NCBI RefSeq assembly: GCF_004348335.1
Contig: NZ_SMJW01000012.1
Span: 1 to 60,982 of the forward strand
Origin: Actinomadura bangladeshensis
GTDB lineage: Bacteria > Actinomycetota > Actinomycetes > Streptosporangiales > Streptosporangiaceae
Reading direction: 5' to 3'
Length of the DNA stretch: 60,982 nucleotides
Of the stretch, positions 18,148-26,468 are shown in pieces. A model generated the notes under the pieces. That model had not been told where the DNA came from, did no database searches, and worked only from the letters and a program-made list of their open reading frames with translations. The position numbers were made by a program, and so were the translations under genes. Within the stretch, counting starts at the first letter, position 1, and the number at the start of each line of letters is the position of its first letter.

Positions 18148-19833
18148 CTAGACCTCCACGACCACCGGGACGATCATCGGGCGGCGCCGGTAGTTCTCGC
18201 TCACCCACTTGCCCACGGTGCGCCGGATGAGCTGGTTCAACTGGTGCGAGTCGTTCACGCCGTCGCCGGCGGCGTCCCGCAGCGCGCCCTCGATGCGGGC
18301 GATGACCTCGTCGAAGTCCTCGTTGACGATGCCGGCGCCGCGGGCGTGCACCTCCGGCCCGGCGACGACCTTGCCGGACGTCGAGTCGATGCCGACGACG
18401 ATGGAGACGAAGCCCTCCTCGCCGAGGATCCGCCGGTCCTTCAGCGAGGTCTCGGTGACCTCGCCGACCGACAGCCCGTCCACGTAGACGTAGCCGGCGG
18501 GCACCGCGCCGACGATCTTGGCGCGGCCGTCCACGAGGTCGACGACCACGCCGTCCTCGGCGATGACGATGCCGTCCTCGGGGACGCCGGTGAGCGCGGC
18601 CAGCTTGGCGTGCGCGCGCAGGTGCCGCCACTCCCCGTGGATGGGGATGAAGTTGGCCGGCTTCGTCACGTTCAGCACGTACAGCAGCTCGCCGGCCGAC
18701 GCGTGCCCGGACACGTGCACGAGCGCGTTGCCCTTGTGCACGATGCGGGCGCCCCAGCGGGTGAGGCCGTTGATGACGCGGTTGACCGCGTTCTCGTTGC
18801 CGGGGATCAGCGAGGACGCCAGCAGCACGGTGTCGCCCTCGGTGATGCGGATCGAGTGGTCGCGGTTCGCCATCCGCGACAGGGCCGACATCGGCTCGCC
18901 CTGCGACCCGGTGCACACGAGCACGAGCCGGTCGCCGGGGATGTCGTCCAGGTCCCGCTGCTCGACCATGATGCCGTCGGGCACGTTCAGGTAGCCGAGC
19001 TCGCGCGCGACGCCCATGTTGCGCACCATGGACCGGCCGACGAAGCAGACCTTGCGGCCGTTGGCGACGGCGGCGTCCAGGACCTGCTGGACGCGGTGGA
19101 TGTGCGAGGCGAAGCAGGCGACGATGAGCCGCTCCTGCGCGGTGCGGAACACCTCGTCCACGACCGGGCCGATGTTGCGCTCGCTGGTGACGAACCCGGG
19201 CACCTCGGCGTTGGTCGAGTCCGACATCAGCAGGTCGATGCCCTCGGCGCCGAGCCGGGCGAACCCGGGCAGGTCGGTGAGCCGGCCGTCCAGCGGCAGC
19301 TGGTCCATCTTGAAGTCGCCGGTGTGCAGGACGAGGCCGGCGGGCGTGCGGATCGCGACGGCGAGCGCGTCCGGGATGGAGTGGTTGACGGCGAGGAACT
19401 CGCAGTCGAACGGCCCGAAGTCGCGCCGCTCCCCCTCCTCGACCACGTCGGTGACCGGTTTGATCCGGTGCTCGGTGAGCTTGGCCTCCAGCAGCGCGAG
19501 CGTGAGCTTCGAGCCGACGAGGGGGATGTCGCGGCGTTCGCGCAGCAGGTACGGGACGGCGCCGATGTGGTCTTCGTGGCCGTGCGTGAGGACGATGGCC
19601 TCGATGTCGCCGAGGCGGTCCCTGATGTACTCGAAATCGGGCAGGATCAGATCGACACCGGGCTGCTCGGTCTCGGGGAACAGCACGCCGCAGTCGACGA
19701 CGAGCAGGCGTCCGCCGTACTCGTACACCGTCATGTTGCGGCCGATCTCCCCGAGCCCGCCGAGCGCGACGATGCGCAGGCCGCCCCTGGGCGGCGCGGG
19801 CGGGTCCGACAGCTCCGGGTGAGGGTGACTCAC
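18148..19833 (-). CDS. rnj: Ribonuclease J (561 aa)
   Basis: RNase J is a metallo-beta-lactamase-fold endo- and 5' exoribonuclease for mRNA decay and rRNA processing. The zinc site LTHGHEDHIG at about residues 80-89 is the beta-CASP HxHxDH motif, HTGDFKMDQ supplies further ligands, and SGHASAGEL and IPIHGEWRH are beta-CASP motifs. The C-terminal domain is of normal length. The start overlaps the dapA stop by four bases, as in many actinobacteria, where dapA and rnj form an operon. Confidence 0.95.
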   Translation of the reverse strand: MSHPHPELSDPPAPPRGGLRIVALGGLGEIGRNMTVYEYGGRLLVVDCGVLFPETEQPGVDLILPDFEYIRDRLGDIEAIVLTHGHEDHIGAVPYLLRERRDIPLVGSKLTLALLEAKLTEHRIKPVTDVVEEGERRDFGPFDCEFLAVNHSIPDALAVAIRTPAGLVLHTGDFKMDQLPLDGRLTDLPGFARLGAEGIDLLMSDSTNAEVPGFVTSERNIGPVVDEVFRTAQERLIVACFASHIHRVQQVLDAAVANGRKVCFVGRSMVRNMGVARELGYLNVPDGIMVEQRDLDDIPGDRLVLVCTGSQGEPMSALSRMANRDHSIRITEGDTVLLASSLIPGNENAVNRVINGLTRWGARIVHKGNALVHVSGHASAGELLYVLNVTKPANFIPIHGEWRHLRAHAKLAALTGVPEDGIVIAEDGVVVDLVDGRAKIVGAVPAGYVYVDGLSVGEVTETSLKDRRILGEEGFVSIVVGIDSTSGKVVAGPEVHARGAGIVNEDFDEVIARIEGALRDAAGDGVNDSHQLNQLIRRTVGKWVSENYRRRPMIVPVVVEV

Positions 19834-20768
19834 CTGGTGACCTCCGGGATGACTGCCTCCGGCACTTTGACTCCCCCTATCGTGAGGTCTTCTCGCAGGC
19901 GCGCGGCGAACTGCGGCGAGGCCTCCACGAGCGGCGCGCGGAGCGGGCCGCCTCCGGGGAGGCCGAGCAGGTTCAGCGCTGCCTTGACGGCGATGGCGCC
20001 CTGCGTACGGGTCATGATGGCGGTGACCACGGGCAGCAGCCGGCGGTGGATCTCCAGCGCCCGGCCGTGCTCACCGGCGCGGTATGCGTCGATCATCTCA
20101 TGGAGCTCGACGCCGACGACATGCCCGACCACGCTGACGAACCCCGCCGCGCCGACCGAGAGCCAGGGCAGGTTGAGGTTGTCGTCGCCGGAGTACCAGA
20201 CCAGATCGGTCGCCGCCATCACGCGGGACGCGCCGAACAGGTCGCCCTTGGCGTCCTTGACGGCGATGATCCGCGGGTGCTCGGCGAGCTGGACGAGCGT
20301 GTCGTTCTCGATCGGCACCCCGGCGCGCCCCGGGATGTCGTACAGCATGCAGGGCAGCCCCGTCGCGTCGGCCACCGCGGTGAAGTGGCGGACGAGGCCC
20401 TCCTGCGGGGGCTTGTTGTAGTAGGGCGTGACCACGAGCAGCGCGTGCGCGCCGGCGGCCTCGGCCTGCCGCGCGAGCTGCAGGGTGTGCTCGGTGTGGT
20501 TCGTGCCGGCACCGGCGACGATCACGGCGCGGTCGCCGACCGCCTCGATGACCGCGCGCAGCAGTCTGCTCTTCTCGTCGTCGCTCGTCGTCGGCGACTC
20601 GCCCGTCGTCCCGTTGACGACGAGGCCGTCGTGGCGCCGCTCGTCGACCAGGTGGGTCGCGAGGCGCGCGGCGCCGTCGTAGTCGACGCCGCCGTCGGGC
20701 AGGAACGGGGTGACCATGGCGGTCAGCATCCGTCCAAACGGAGCGTCAGTCGTTGTGCTGGGTGCCAT
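19830..20768 (-). CDS. dapA: 4-hydroxy-tetrahydrodipicolinate synthase (312 aa)
   Basis: DapA condenses pyruvate with aspartate semialdehyde in lysine and diaminopimelate synthesis. The pyruvate-binding motif NGTTGES is at about 53-59, the catalytic Tyr is in VVTPYYNKPP, and the Schiff-base Lys is in IIAVKDAKGD at about 170-179. The ATG at 20768 begins MAPSTTTDAPFG; no Shine-Dalgarno sequence is visible upstream, and a perfect 12-bp palindrome lies 7 bases before the start, so the mRNA may have a very short leader. The gene overlaps rnj. Its pathway partner dapB is 11 kb away beyond an accessory stretch. Confidence 0.95.
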   Translation of the reverse strand: MAPSTTTDAPFGRMLTAMVTPFLPDGGVDYDGAARLATHLVDERRHDGLVVNGTTGESPTTSDDEKSRLLRAVIEAVGDRAVIVAGAGTNHTEHTLQLARQAEAAGAHALLVVTPYYNKPPQEGLVRHFTAVADATGLPCMLYDIPGRAGVPIENDTLVQLAEHPRIIAVKDAKGDLFGASRVMAATDLVWYSGDDNLNLPWLSVGAAGFVSVVGHVVGVELHEMIDAYRAGEHGRALEIHRRLLPVVTAIMTRTQGAIAVKAALNLLGLPGGGPLRAPLVEASPQFAARLREDLTIGGVKVPEAVIPEVTR

Positions 20769-20774
20769 GCAACG

Positions 20775-20786
20775 AACGGTACCGTT
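20775..20786 (-). promoter_or_regulatory. Perfect 12-bp palindrome at the dapA start
   Basis: AACGGTACCGTT is its own reverse complement and lies between 7 and 18 bases upstream of the dapA ATG. The position would block transcription or translation start if a protein bound there. Confidence 0.45.
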
Positions 20787-20911
20787 ACGGCCGTTCGACT
20801 TGGACCCGCAGGTCGAACAGAAAGGCAGAAGCCGCCGCCACACGCTCGGGGGTACGCGTGGCGACGGCTCCCACATCCCACATCGTGGCACGCAAAAGCC
20901 GCGTTACGGGG

Positions 20912-21133
20912 TCAGTCCGGCCACTTCCCGGACTCGATCGGATAACGTGACCCAGCGGTCATCTCATGCAGCCGGACGCGCAGCTCCTCGACGTCGGGAG
21001 TGCGCACCAGATCGTTGCCGCGGACGGCCCACCAGAGGCCGGACCCGCCCCGTCCGATCCGCCAGCCGGCGAACTCGGCTGACAGCTCGCCGATCCGGTC
21101 GGCGTCGCGCCGCGCGGTCTGCTGAACCCCCAT
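20912..21133 (-). CDS. Small hypothetical protein with a WW motif (73 aa)
   Basis: The product MGVQQTARRDADRIGELSAE continues to RGGSGLWWAVRGNDLVRTPD and ends RYPIESGKWPD. No family is recognised with certainty. The composition is protein-like and a GACGAGG-type ribosome site precedes the ATG at 21133. Small proteins with a Gly-x-Trp-Trp segment followed by a helical tail are frequent in actinomycetes next to signalling genes; none is seen here. A loosely similar gene lies at the right end of the window (60629-60925). It lies upstream of dapA on the same strand. Confidence 0.6.
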   Translation of the reverse strand: MGVQQTARRDADRIGELSAEFAGWRIGRGGSGLWWAVRGNDLVRTPDVEELRVRLHEMTAGSRYPIESGKWPD

Positions 21134-21272
21134 CGGCCTCGTCCCCACTTCCTTTGCCTTCCGGTGACCCTGCCCTGACTTCCGCACCGGGCAATACCCT
21201 CGAAGTTGAACGGCTACCCAACCCTTTCTACCTGCACCTTCAAGAGAATCGGAACGTGGCGGCGAGGGTTTC

Positions 21273-22328
21273 TCAACCGCCAACACTTTCTGTCGCCCGG
21301 GGCAGCCAGGTGGAGCGGTAACGGGCCCACTCCTCGTCGCGCGTCGTCCAGCCCGCGTACACGCCGACACCGTACGGACGCCTGGGCGGACGCTTCAGCC
21401 CGTCCACCCCGCGCCGGACGCCGCGCACCGCGACCTGCAGGTTCTCCGCCCAGCCCAGGAGCGGCGTGTAGGTGGGGACGCCCATGAAGACGGTCGTGCG
21501 GTCGCCGATGAGCTCCAGCGTCGCCCGCGTGTGCCGGGCGTAGTGCCATCCGGCGAGGGACCGGGTCGGCAGCGACACGTCGTAGGTCATGATCGCGACC
21601 TGGTCGGCGCGGTCGGCGACGGCGCGCAGGAAGTCCCTCGTCGGGCGCGGCGGGTAATGGACGGCTCCGGTGCGCGGGATCAGCGCCTTGTAGACCGGCT
21701 GGAGGCCGTCGAAGAGCGTCGGCTGCTCCAGGGCCACCGACAGCAGCCTGCCCCGCGACCTGGTCAGCTCGCGGGTGCGGTCCATCAGCGTCAGGAACGC
21801 GCGGTCGTCGGGGTAGATCGGCTCGAAGTCGTAGTGGATGCCGTCGAAGCCGAGGTCGAGGAAGGCGGCGTCGGTCCGCAGGACCCGCTCCCGGACGGCC
21901 GGGTCGTCGAGGTCGATGACGCCCTCGCCCTCCACCACCCTGATCTGCCCCAGGTACGCCTGCGAGCGGACGCCCGGCGCGTACTCGCGCATGGCCGCGA
22001 TGAGCCGCCGCGCGTTGCGGTACTTCGCGGCGGGGACCGTCCCGTCCGCCTCGAACGGGCCCGCGTGGAAGAACACGTCGGTGATGCGGTTCCGCTTCAG
22101 CAGGTCGCCGAACGCGCGGTACTCGGCGTCGCTGTGCGCCTCCCCCACCCACTGGTGCCTGGCCCACAGCGCGTTGGCCTCGGTGCCCCGCGCCTCCGGC
22201 TCGGGCTGCCACCAGACCCACGCCCCGGCGAAGACGAGGGCGACCAGGCCGAGGACGTACGCCGCCGCCCACCCGGTGCAGCGCAGCAACCGGCGCACGA
22301 TCCCCGAAACCCGCCCTTTGCGCTTCAT
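21273..22328 (-). CDS. Membrane-anchored GH18-like glycoside hydrolase fold protein (351 aa)
   Basis: A basic start (MKRKGRVSGIVRRLLR) is followed by one membrane helix (WAAAYVLGLVALVFAGAWVWW, about 20-40), leaving about 310 residues outside the cell. The segment LDLGFDGIHYDFEPI at about 160-174 matches the DGxDxDxE-type active-site strand of GH18 and related TIM barrels, with the expected Asp and Glu. MTYDVSLP and GVPTYTPLLGW fit later barrel strands. It could act on a polysaccharide or peptidoglycan. An inactive GH18-like lectin is the alternative. A GTG three bases upstream (22331) is also a possible start. Confidence 0.65.
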   Translation of the reverse strand: MKRKGRVSGIVRRLLRCTGWAAAYVLGLVALVFAGAWVWWQPEPEARGTEANALWARHQWVGEAHSDAEYRAFGDLLKRNRITDVFFHAGPFEADGTVPAAKYRNARRLIAAMREYAPGVRSQAYLGQIRVVEGEGVIDLDDPAVRERVLRTDAAFLDLGFDGIHYDFEPIYPDDRAFLTLMDRTRELTRSRGRLLSVALEQPTLFDGLQPVYKALIPRTGAVHYPPRPTRDFLRAVADRADQVAIMTYDVSLPTRSLAGWHYARHTRATLELIGDRTTVFMGVPTYTPLLGWAENLQVAVRGVRRGVDGLKRPPRRPYGVGVYAGWTTRDEEWARYRSTWLPRATESVGG

Positions 22329-22544
22329 CACGTAATGATCCCGGATGAGCGGGGTGCTCCGGACGCCCAGTGCCAGGAATCCGCCATGAAACGATCATGG
22401 TTGCGGCGCGATCGCGCGCCGCGCGCCTCAGCCGTTGACATGCGGGGAACCCTGTGATGACGAGGCGGCTCAGCGATGCGCCCGTCGTCTCCGACGGGAG
22501 CCGCCCCGGTCCTTACCGTCCGTCCGGATGGAGGTCGAAACGGC

Positions 22545-22736
22545 ATGCGAGTACGACCGGAGCAGGTGCCGTCCCGGCGCGGGGAGCCGCGCCCCATGAT
22601 CAGCACGCGGGCCCTCGTGATCATCCTCGCGGCGGTCGGCGCCGCCGCCCTCACCGCCGCCGCCCCGCGGTTCGCGATCCCGATCGGCGTCGGCGTGGGC
22701 GTCGTGACGCTGCTGGCCCAGATCGTCAAGGACTAG
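22545..22736 (+). CDS. Small membrane protein (63 aa)
   Basis: After a short polar N-terminus (MRVRPEQVPSRRGEPRP), the chain is hydrophobic: RALVIILAAVGAAALTAAA and then FAIPIGVGVGVVTLLAQIV, probably a helical hairpin, ending in KD. The ATG at 22545 has GGAGGT 10 bases upstream; a second ATG at 22596 with GGGGAG would give 46 residues. No family is recognised. It points away from the GH18-like gene and ends before a strong hairpin shared with the VOC gene. Confidence 0.6.
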   Translation: MRVRPEQVPSRRGEPRPMISTRALVIILAAVGAAALTAAAPRFAIPIGVGVGVVTLLAQIVKD

Positions 22737-22779
22737 ACCGGGCCGCGGATGCGCCGGATGAGCGCGGCATGGACCGGTA

Positions 22780-22813
22780 CGGGGCCGGCGGCCGGTGGCG
22801 GCCGCCGGCCCCG
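22780..22813. terminator. Perfect 14-bp bidirectional terminator
   Basis: The stem pairs 22780-22793 (CGGGGCCGGCGGCC) with 22800-22813 around the loop GGTGGC. It lies between the convergent small membrane protein and VOC genes. Confidence 0.8.
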
Positions 22814-22820
22814 CATCGGG

Positions 22821-23165
22821 TCACGCCAGGGGGCAGAAGCAGAACTCGTTGCCCTCGGGGTCGTGCCAGACCTGGAAGGACGCGCCGGGCGGGGTGGGCG
22901 CCCGGGTGGCCCCGAGGCCCGCCGCCCGCTCACCGGCCGCCTGGACGTCGGGGACGTCCAGGTCGAAGTGCAGCCGGTTCTTGATCGTCTTCCGTTCCGG
23001 GACCCGCTGGAAGGACAGGACGGGCCCGTTCCCGCCCAGCGGCTCCAGATCGAGCCAGTCGCCCTCGGCGCGCGTCGTCCTCAGGCCGAGCAGCCCGCCC
23101 CAGAACGCCGCCATGGCGTCCAGGTCGGCGCAGTCGATGACGATGTTGCCCACCTTCGGGATCAT
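22821..23165 (-). CDS. VOC-superfamily (glyoxalase/bleomycin resistance-like) protein (114 aa)
   Basis: This is a single-domain vicinal oxygen chelate protein, a fold used by lyases, dioxygenases and antibiotic-binding proteins. It starts MIPKVGNIVIDCADLDAMAAF and contains the paired beta-alpha-beta-beta-beta modules with RLHFDLDV (metal-ligand His) and VWHDPEGNEFCFCPL (ligand Glu). Substrate is unknown. Its ATG overlaps the stop of the upstream basic protein (TGATG), so the two are co-translated. Confidence 0.88.
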   Translation of the reverse strand: MIPKVGNIVIDCADLDAMAAFWGGLLGLRTTRAEGDWLDLEPLGGNGPVLSFQRVPERKTIKNRLHFDLDVPDVQAAGERAAGLGATRAPTPPGASFQVWHDPEGNEFCFCPLA

Positions 23166-23449
23166 CGGGCGCCTCCCGCTGCCGCGGCGGTGCCGGCGGT
23201 GCCGGCCGTGCGCGCGGCGGCGCGTGCGCAGTACGCCGCGGGGTGGGCGGAACGGCGCCGGACGGGCCGGGCGCCGATCCGCTCGGGCACGCCGCCGAGC
23301 AGCCGGCGGCGGATCCGGGCGGCGCGCCGGGCCTCGCGGGCGCGGGCCCTGAGCCGCGCCTCGACGAGGTCGGCGTGCAGGCGCGCGTACTCGCGCTCGG
23401 CCCAGGCGTGCCGCATGGCGAGCCCGGCCAGGTACGGCAGCTGTTTCAT
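23162..23449 (-). CDS. Basic, arginine/alanine-rich hypothetical protein (95 aa)
   Basis: The product MKQLPYLAGLAMRHAWAERE is followed by a strongly basic helical segment (EARLRARAREARRAARIRRR) and an Ala/Thr/Gly-rich tail. No family is recognised. GGGGAGG just upstream of the ATG and the overlapping start of the VOC gene support translation. The inverted repeat at 23468-23496 lies directly upstream. The high Ala/Arg content could also reflect a chance ORF. Confidence 0.55.
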   Translation of the reverse strand: MKQLPYLAGLAMRHAWAEREYARLHADLVEARLRARAREARRAARIRRRLLGGVPERIGARPVRRRSAHPAAYCARAAARTAGTAGTAAAAGGAR

Positions 23450-23467
23450 CGCGTCCTCCCCTTCGTT

Positions 23468-23496
23468 GACACCACCTAAACGGTAACGCTGGTGTC
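23468..23496. promoter_or_regulatory. Inverted repeat in a divergent promoter region
   Basis: GACACCA (23468-23474) faces TGGTGTC (23490-23496) as a perfect 7-bp dyad around a 15-bp AT-richer centre that contains CTAAACGGTAAC. It lies between the basic-protein/VOC pair and the CGNR gene, so one regulator could control both directions. Confidence 0.5.
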
Positions 23497-23573
23497 GTCT
23501 TCATGCAACCGGTGAAATCAGAATGACGGTGTCGCGCGTTGGTAGGATTCACAGCGGACACGCAGGAGGGTTC

Positions 23574-24131
23574 ATGGCCGACGCTCACGCCGATGGGGAC
23601 CCCGCGCTGCTGCTGACGGACTTCGTCAACACGCTCGACGTCGACTCCTCGACGGACGGGATCGCCACGCCCGCCGGGCTCGCCGGGTGGCTCGCCGAGC
23701 GCGGGCTCGTCCCGGGGCCGGTGGACGCGGGCGACGACGACGTGCGCGCCGCCGTGACGCTCCGGGAGGGGCTCCGCGAGGCCATGGCCGCCCACCACGG
23801 GCCGCAGGGCGCCGACTTCCCGGACGACCTGGAGGACGTGCTGGCCGTCCTCCCGCTGCGGGTCGCGCTCACCGGCCCGCGTCCCGGGCTCGTCCCGCTC
23901 GACCCGCCCGGCACGGCCGCCGCGGGCCTCGCCCGCGTCGCCGCCGCGATCATGGACTCCGTCGCCGCCGGGACGTGGCCCCGGCTGAAGGCCTGCCAGG
24001 AGGACACCTGCCGCTGGGCGTTCCTCGACACGTCCAAGAACCGGTCCCGCGCCTGGTGCTCGATGAGGGTCTGCGGCAACCGCACCAAGACCCGCGCCTA
24101 CCGCGCCAGGCGGAAGCCCGCGGCCGGCTGA
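23574..24131 (+). CDS. CGNR zinc-finger/ABATE-domain protein (185 aa)
   Basis: This actinobacterial family has an N-terminal ABATE (stress-associated) domain and a C-terminal CGNR zinc finger. The start MADAHADGDPALLLTDFVNT and the segment PAGLAGWLAERGLV are typical of ABATE. Cysteines lie in CQEDTCRW and in WCSMRVCGNRTKTRAYRAR, including the name-giving CGNR at about 166-169. A DNA-binding regulatory role is proposed for the family. CAGGAGG precedes the ATG, and TAGGAT at 23543-23548 could be its -10 box. Confidence 0.9.
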   Translation: MADAHADGDPALLLTDFVNTLDVDSSTDGIATPAGLAGWLAERGLVPGPVDAGDDDVRAAVTLREGLREAMAAHHGPQGADFPDDLEDVLAVLPLRVALTGPRPGLVPLDPPGTAAAGLARVAAAIMDSVAAGTWPRLKACQEDTCRWAFLDTSKNRSRAWCSMRVCGNRTKTRAYRARRKPAAG

Positions 24132-24185
24132 TCGCCGGGGGTCGCTAGGGTGAAGCGGCGGGTTTCCAGCGAGAGGACGGGCGCC

Positions 24186-24725
24186 ATGGCCGATGTGGGA
24201 GTGCGGCCCGCGCGGCGCGCGGACGCGGCCGCCGTCGCCGGCATCCAGGTGCGGGCGTGGCGGCACGGGTACCGCGATCTGCTGCCGGCCGGCGTGCTCG
24301 ACGAGGTCACCGCGCCCGACGCCGTGGAGACGTGGCGGGACCGGTGGGCGGAGGCCGCGGCGGCGCCGCCGACCCCGCGGCACCGGCTGCTGGTCGCGGT
24401 GGCGTCCGACCTGGTCGTCGGCTTCGCCGCGCACGGCCCCGCCGAGGACGCCGATCTCGACGCCGCCGCCACCGCGGAGCTGATCACACTGCTGGTCGAC
24501 CCGCTGCACGCCCGCGCCGGGCACGGCAGCCGGCTGCTCGCCGCGACCGTCGACCTGCTGCGCGAGGACGGCTTCACCACCCTGATCAGCTGGGTCTTCG
24601 AGGGCGACGAGGTCACCCGGACGTTCCTCGGCTCGGCCGGCTGGGCCCCCGACGGCACGGCCCGCACGCTCGACATGGGCGAGCCCGTCCGGCAGATCCG
24701 CCTGCACACCGACATCGGCGCCTGA
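24186..24725 (+). CDS. GNAT-family N-acetyltransferase (179 aa)
   Basis: The start VGVRPARRADAAAVAGIQVRAW is a standard GNAT beta1-alpha1. The core ELITLLVDPLHARAGHGSRLLAATVDLLRE at about 97-126 contains the acetyl-CoA loop (Arg/Gly-rich AGHGSRLL). The C-terminal SWVFEGDEVTRTFLGSAGWAPDG is typical of GNATs acting on small molecules. Substrate is unknown. It lies 54 bases after the CGNR gene on the same strand and may share its transcript. Confidence 0.88.
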   Translation: MADVGVRPARRADAAAVAGIQVRAWRHGYRDLLPAGVLDEVTAPDAVETWRDRWAEAAAAPPTPRHRLLVAVASDLVVGFAAHGPAEDADLDAAATAELITLLVDPLHARAGHGSRLLAATVDLLREDGFTTLISWVFEGDEVTRTFLGSAGWAPDGTARTLDMGEPVRQIRLHTDIGA

Positions 24726-24781
24726 CCGCTTCACCCGGGGTCGGTGAGGTGCACACCCGGCCCGGCAATATCTTTGAAGCC

Positions 24782-26434
24782 GTGCCCGAGTCCAGCTCCC
24801 TGACGCCGCCGCGCGCCCCCGCGGCCGCGGCTCCCGCCGTCCGGCACCGCCGGCTCGGCATGGTCGTCATCAGCCTCGGCGTCTCGCTGATCGTGGTGGA
24901 CGCCACGATCGTCGGCGTGCTGCTCCCCCGGATCGTCGCCGACCTCGGCCTGACGACCACGGACGCCGAATGGGCGACCTCGGTGTACGCGCTGGTGTTC
25001 GCGGCGCTGCTCATCCCGTTCGGGCGGGCCGGCGACCTGTTCGGGCGGCGCCGGCTGTTCGTGCTCGGGACCGCGGTGTTCGCGGCGGCGAGCGTCGCCG
25101 CCGCGCTGGCCGGGGACGGCTCGGCGCTGATCGCCGCGCGGGCCGCGCAGGGCGTCGGCGCCTCCATGATCATGCCGGCCACGCTCGCCACGCTGAACGC
25201 CGTGTTCACCGGGCGGGACCGCGCCGTCGCCTTCGGGATCTGGGGCTCGATGATCAGCGGGATGGCCGCGCTCGGGCCGCTCGCCGGCGGGGCGATCGCC
25301 ACCGGCGGCGGCTGGCGCTGGGCGTTCGGGATCAACCTGCCGCTCGGCGCCCTGCTCGTCGCCGGGGCCCTGTGGCTGCTGCCCGAGACCCGGCAACCCG
25401 GTACGCGGGGCGCGCGGCGGGAGATCGACTGGCCGGGCGGTCTGCTGTCGGCGCTCGGGCTCGGCGCCCTCGTGTGCGGGATCATCGAGGGCCAGACCTA
25501 CGGCTGGTGGACGCCGACGCGCCCGTTCACGATGGCCGGGTTCGACTGGCCCGAGACGGCGGTGTCGCCGGTCCCGGTCGTCCTCGCGCTCGGGGCGCTG
25601 CTGCTCGCGGCGCTGGTCGTGGTGGAGCGGTCCCGGGCCGCCGCCGGGCGCCCGGTCATGCTCGACCTGGAGCTGTTCCGCATCCCGAACTTCCGCCGCG
25701 GCAACCTCGCCTCGGCGCTCATCAACGTCGGCGAGCTGGGGCTGCTGTTCGTCCTGCCGCTGTTCCTGCTGGGCGTCCACGGCACCGACCCGCTGCAGAT
25801 CAGCCTGGCGATCCTGCCGCTCGCCGTCGGCGCGTTCCTGACCGGCGGCTACGCGGGCAGGCTGGCGAACAAGCGCGGCGCGCACCGGGTCGTGCAGACC
25901 GGCATGGTGCTCGAAGTCGTCGCCGTCGTCATGCTGGCCCTCACCCTGTCCCCGACCACCGGCGGGCTCGGTCTCGCGCCGTGGATGCTGCTGTACGGGC
26001 TCGGGCTCGGCCTGACGTCGGCGCAGCTGACGAACGTGTCGCTGGCGGACGTCCCGCCGGCGCAGTCCGGGCAGGCGTCCGGGACGCAGTCGACGGCCCG
26101 GCAGGTCGGCGCGGCGCTCGGCATCGCCGCGATAGGGACGGTGTTCGCGACGAGCCTCGGGCACGCGATGACCGACCGGCTGGCCGACTCGGCGCTCCCG
26201 CCGGGACGGCAGGCCGCCATCGCGCACGACCTGCGGGAGAGCGCCGGGACGTACGGCCGCGACCTGCACGCGGCACCCGGCCTGGAGGCCGAGGCCCGCG
26301 CCGCCGACGAGAGCCTCGCCGCCGCCGCCCGGCACGCGGCCCTCACCACCGCCGCGATCCTCGCGCTCGGGCTCGGCGCGTCCCTGCGGCTGCGCCCGAG
26401 CGGTGATCGCGATCGGGAAGAATCGAAGAGGTAG
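24782..26434 (+). CDS. MFS drug exporter of the EmrB/QacA (DHA2, 14-helix) type (550 aa)
   Basis: This is a proton-driven multidrug efflux pump. The first helix holds the DHA2 motif LIVVDATIVGVLLPRI at about 36-51. Motif A is GRAGDLFGRRRLFVLG, and motif C-like AALGPLAGGAIA and WRWAFGINLPLG follow. The length suits 14 helices. The GTG at 24782 lacks a Shine-Dalgarno sequence, and TATCTT at 24769-24774 would place a transcription start at or near the GTG, so a leaderless mRNA is possible. A charged, helix-forming loop (about 460-520) lies before the last helix. Confidence 0.9.
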   Translation: MPESSSLTPPRAPAAAAPAVRHRRLGMVVISLGVSLIVVDATIVGVLLPRIVADLGLTTTDAEWATSVYALVFAALLIPFGRAGDLFGRRRLFVLGTAVFAAASVAAALAGDGSALIAARAAQGVGASMIMPATLATLNAVFTGRDRAVAFGIWGSMISGMAALGPLAGGAIATGGGWRWAFGINLPLGALLVAGALWLLPETRQPGTRGARREIDWPGGLLSALGLGALVCGIIEGQTYGWWTPTRPFTMAGFDWPETAVSPVPVVLALGALLLAALVVVERSRAAAGRPVMLDLELFRIPNFRRGNLASALINVGELGLLFVLPLFLLGVHGTDPLQISLAILPLAVGAFLTGGYAGRLANKRGAHRVVQTGMVLEVVAVVMLALTLSPTTGGLGLAPWMLLYGLGLGLTSAQLTNVSLADVPPAQSGQASGTQSTARQVGAALGIAAIGTVFATSLGHAMTDRLADSALPPGRQAAIAHDLRESAGTYGRDLHAAPGLEAEARAADESLAAAARHAALTTAAILALGLGASLRLRPSGDRDREESKR

Positions 26435-26468
26435 TCCCCCTGTCGTCCCACGAGAACAAGCGGTAACT

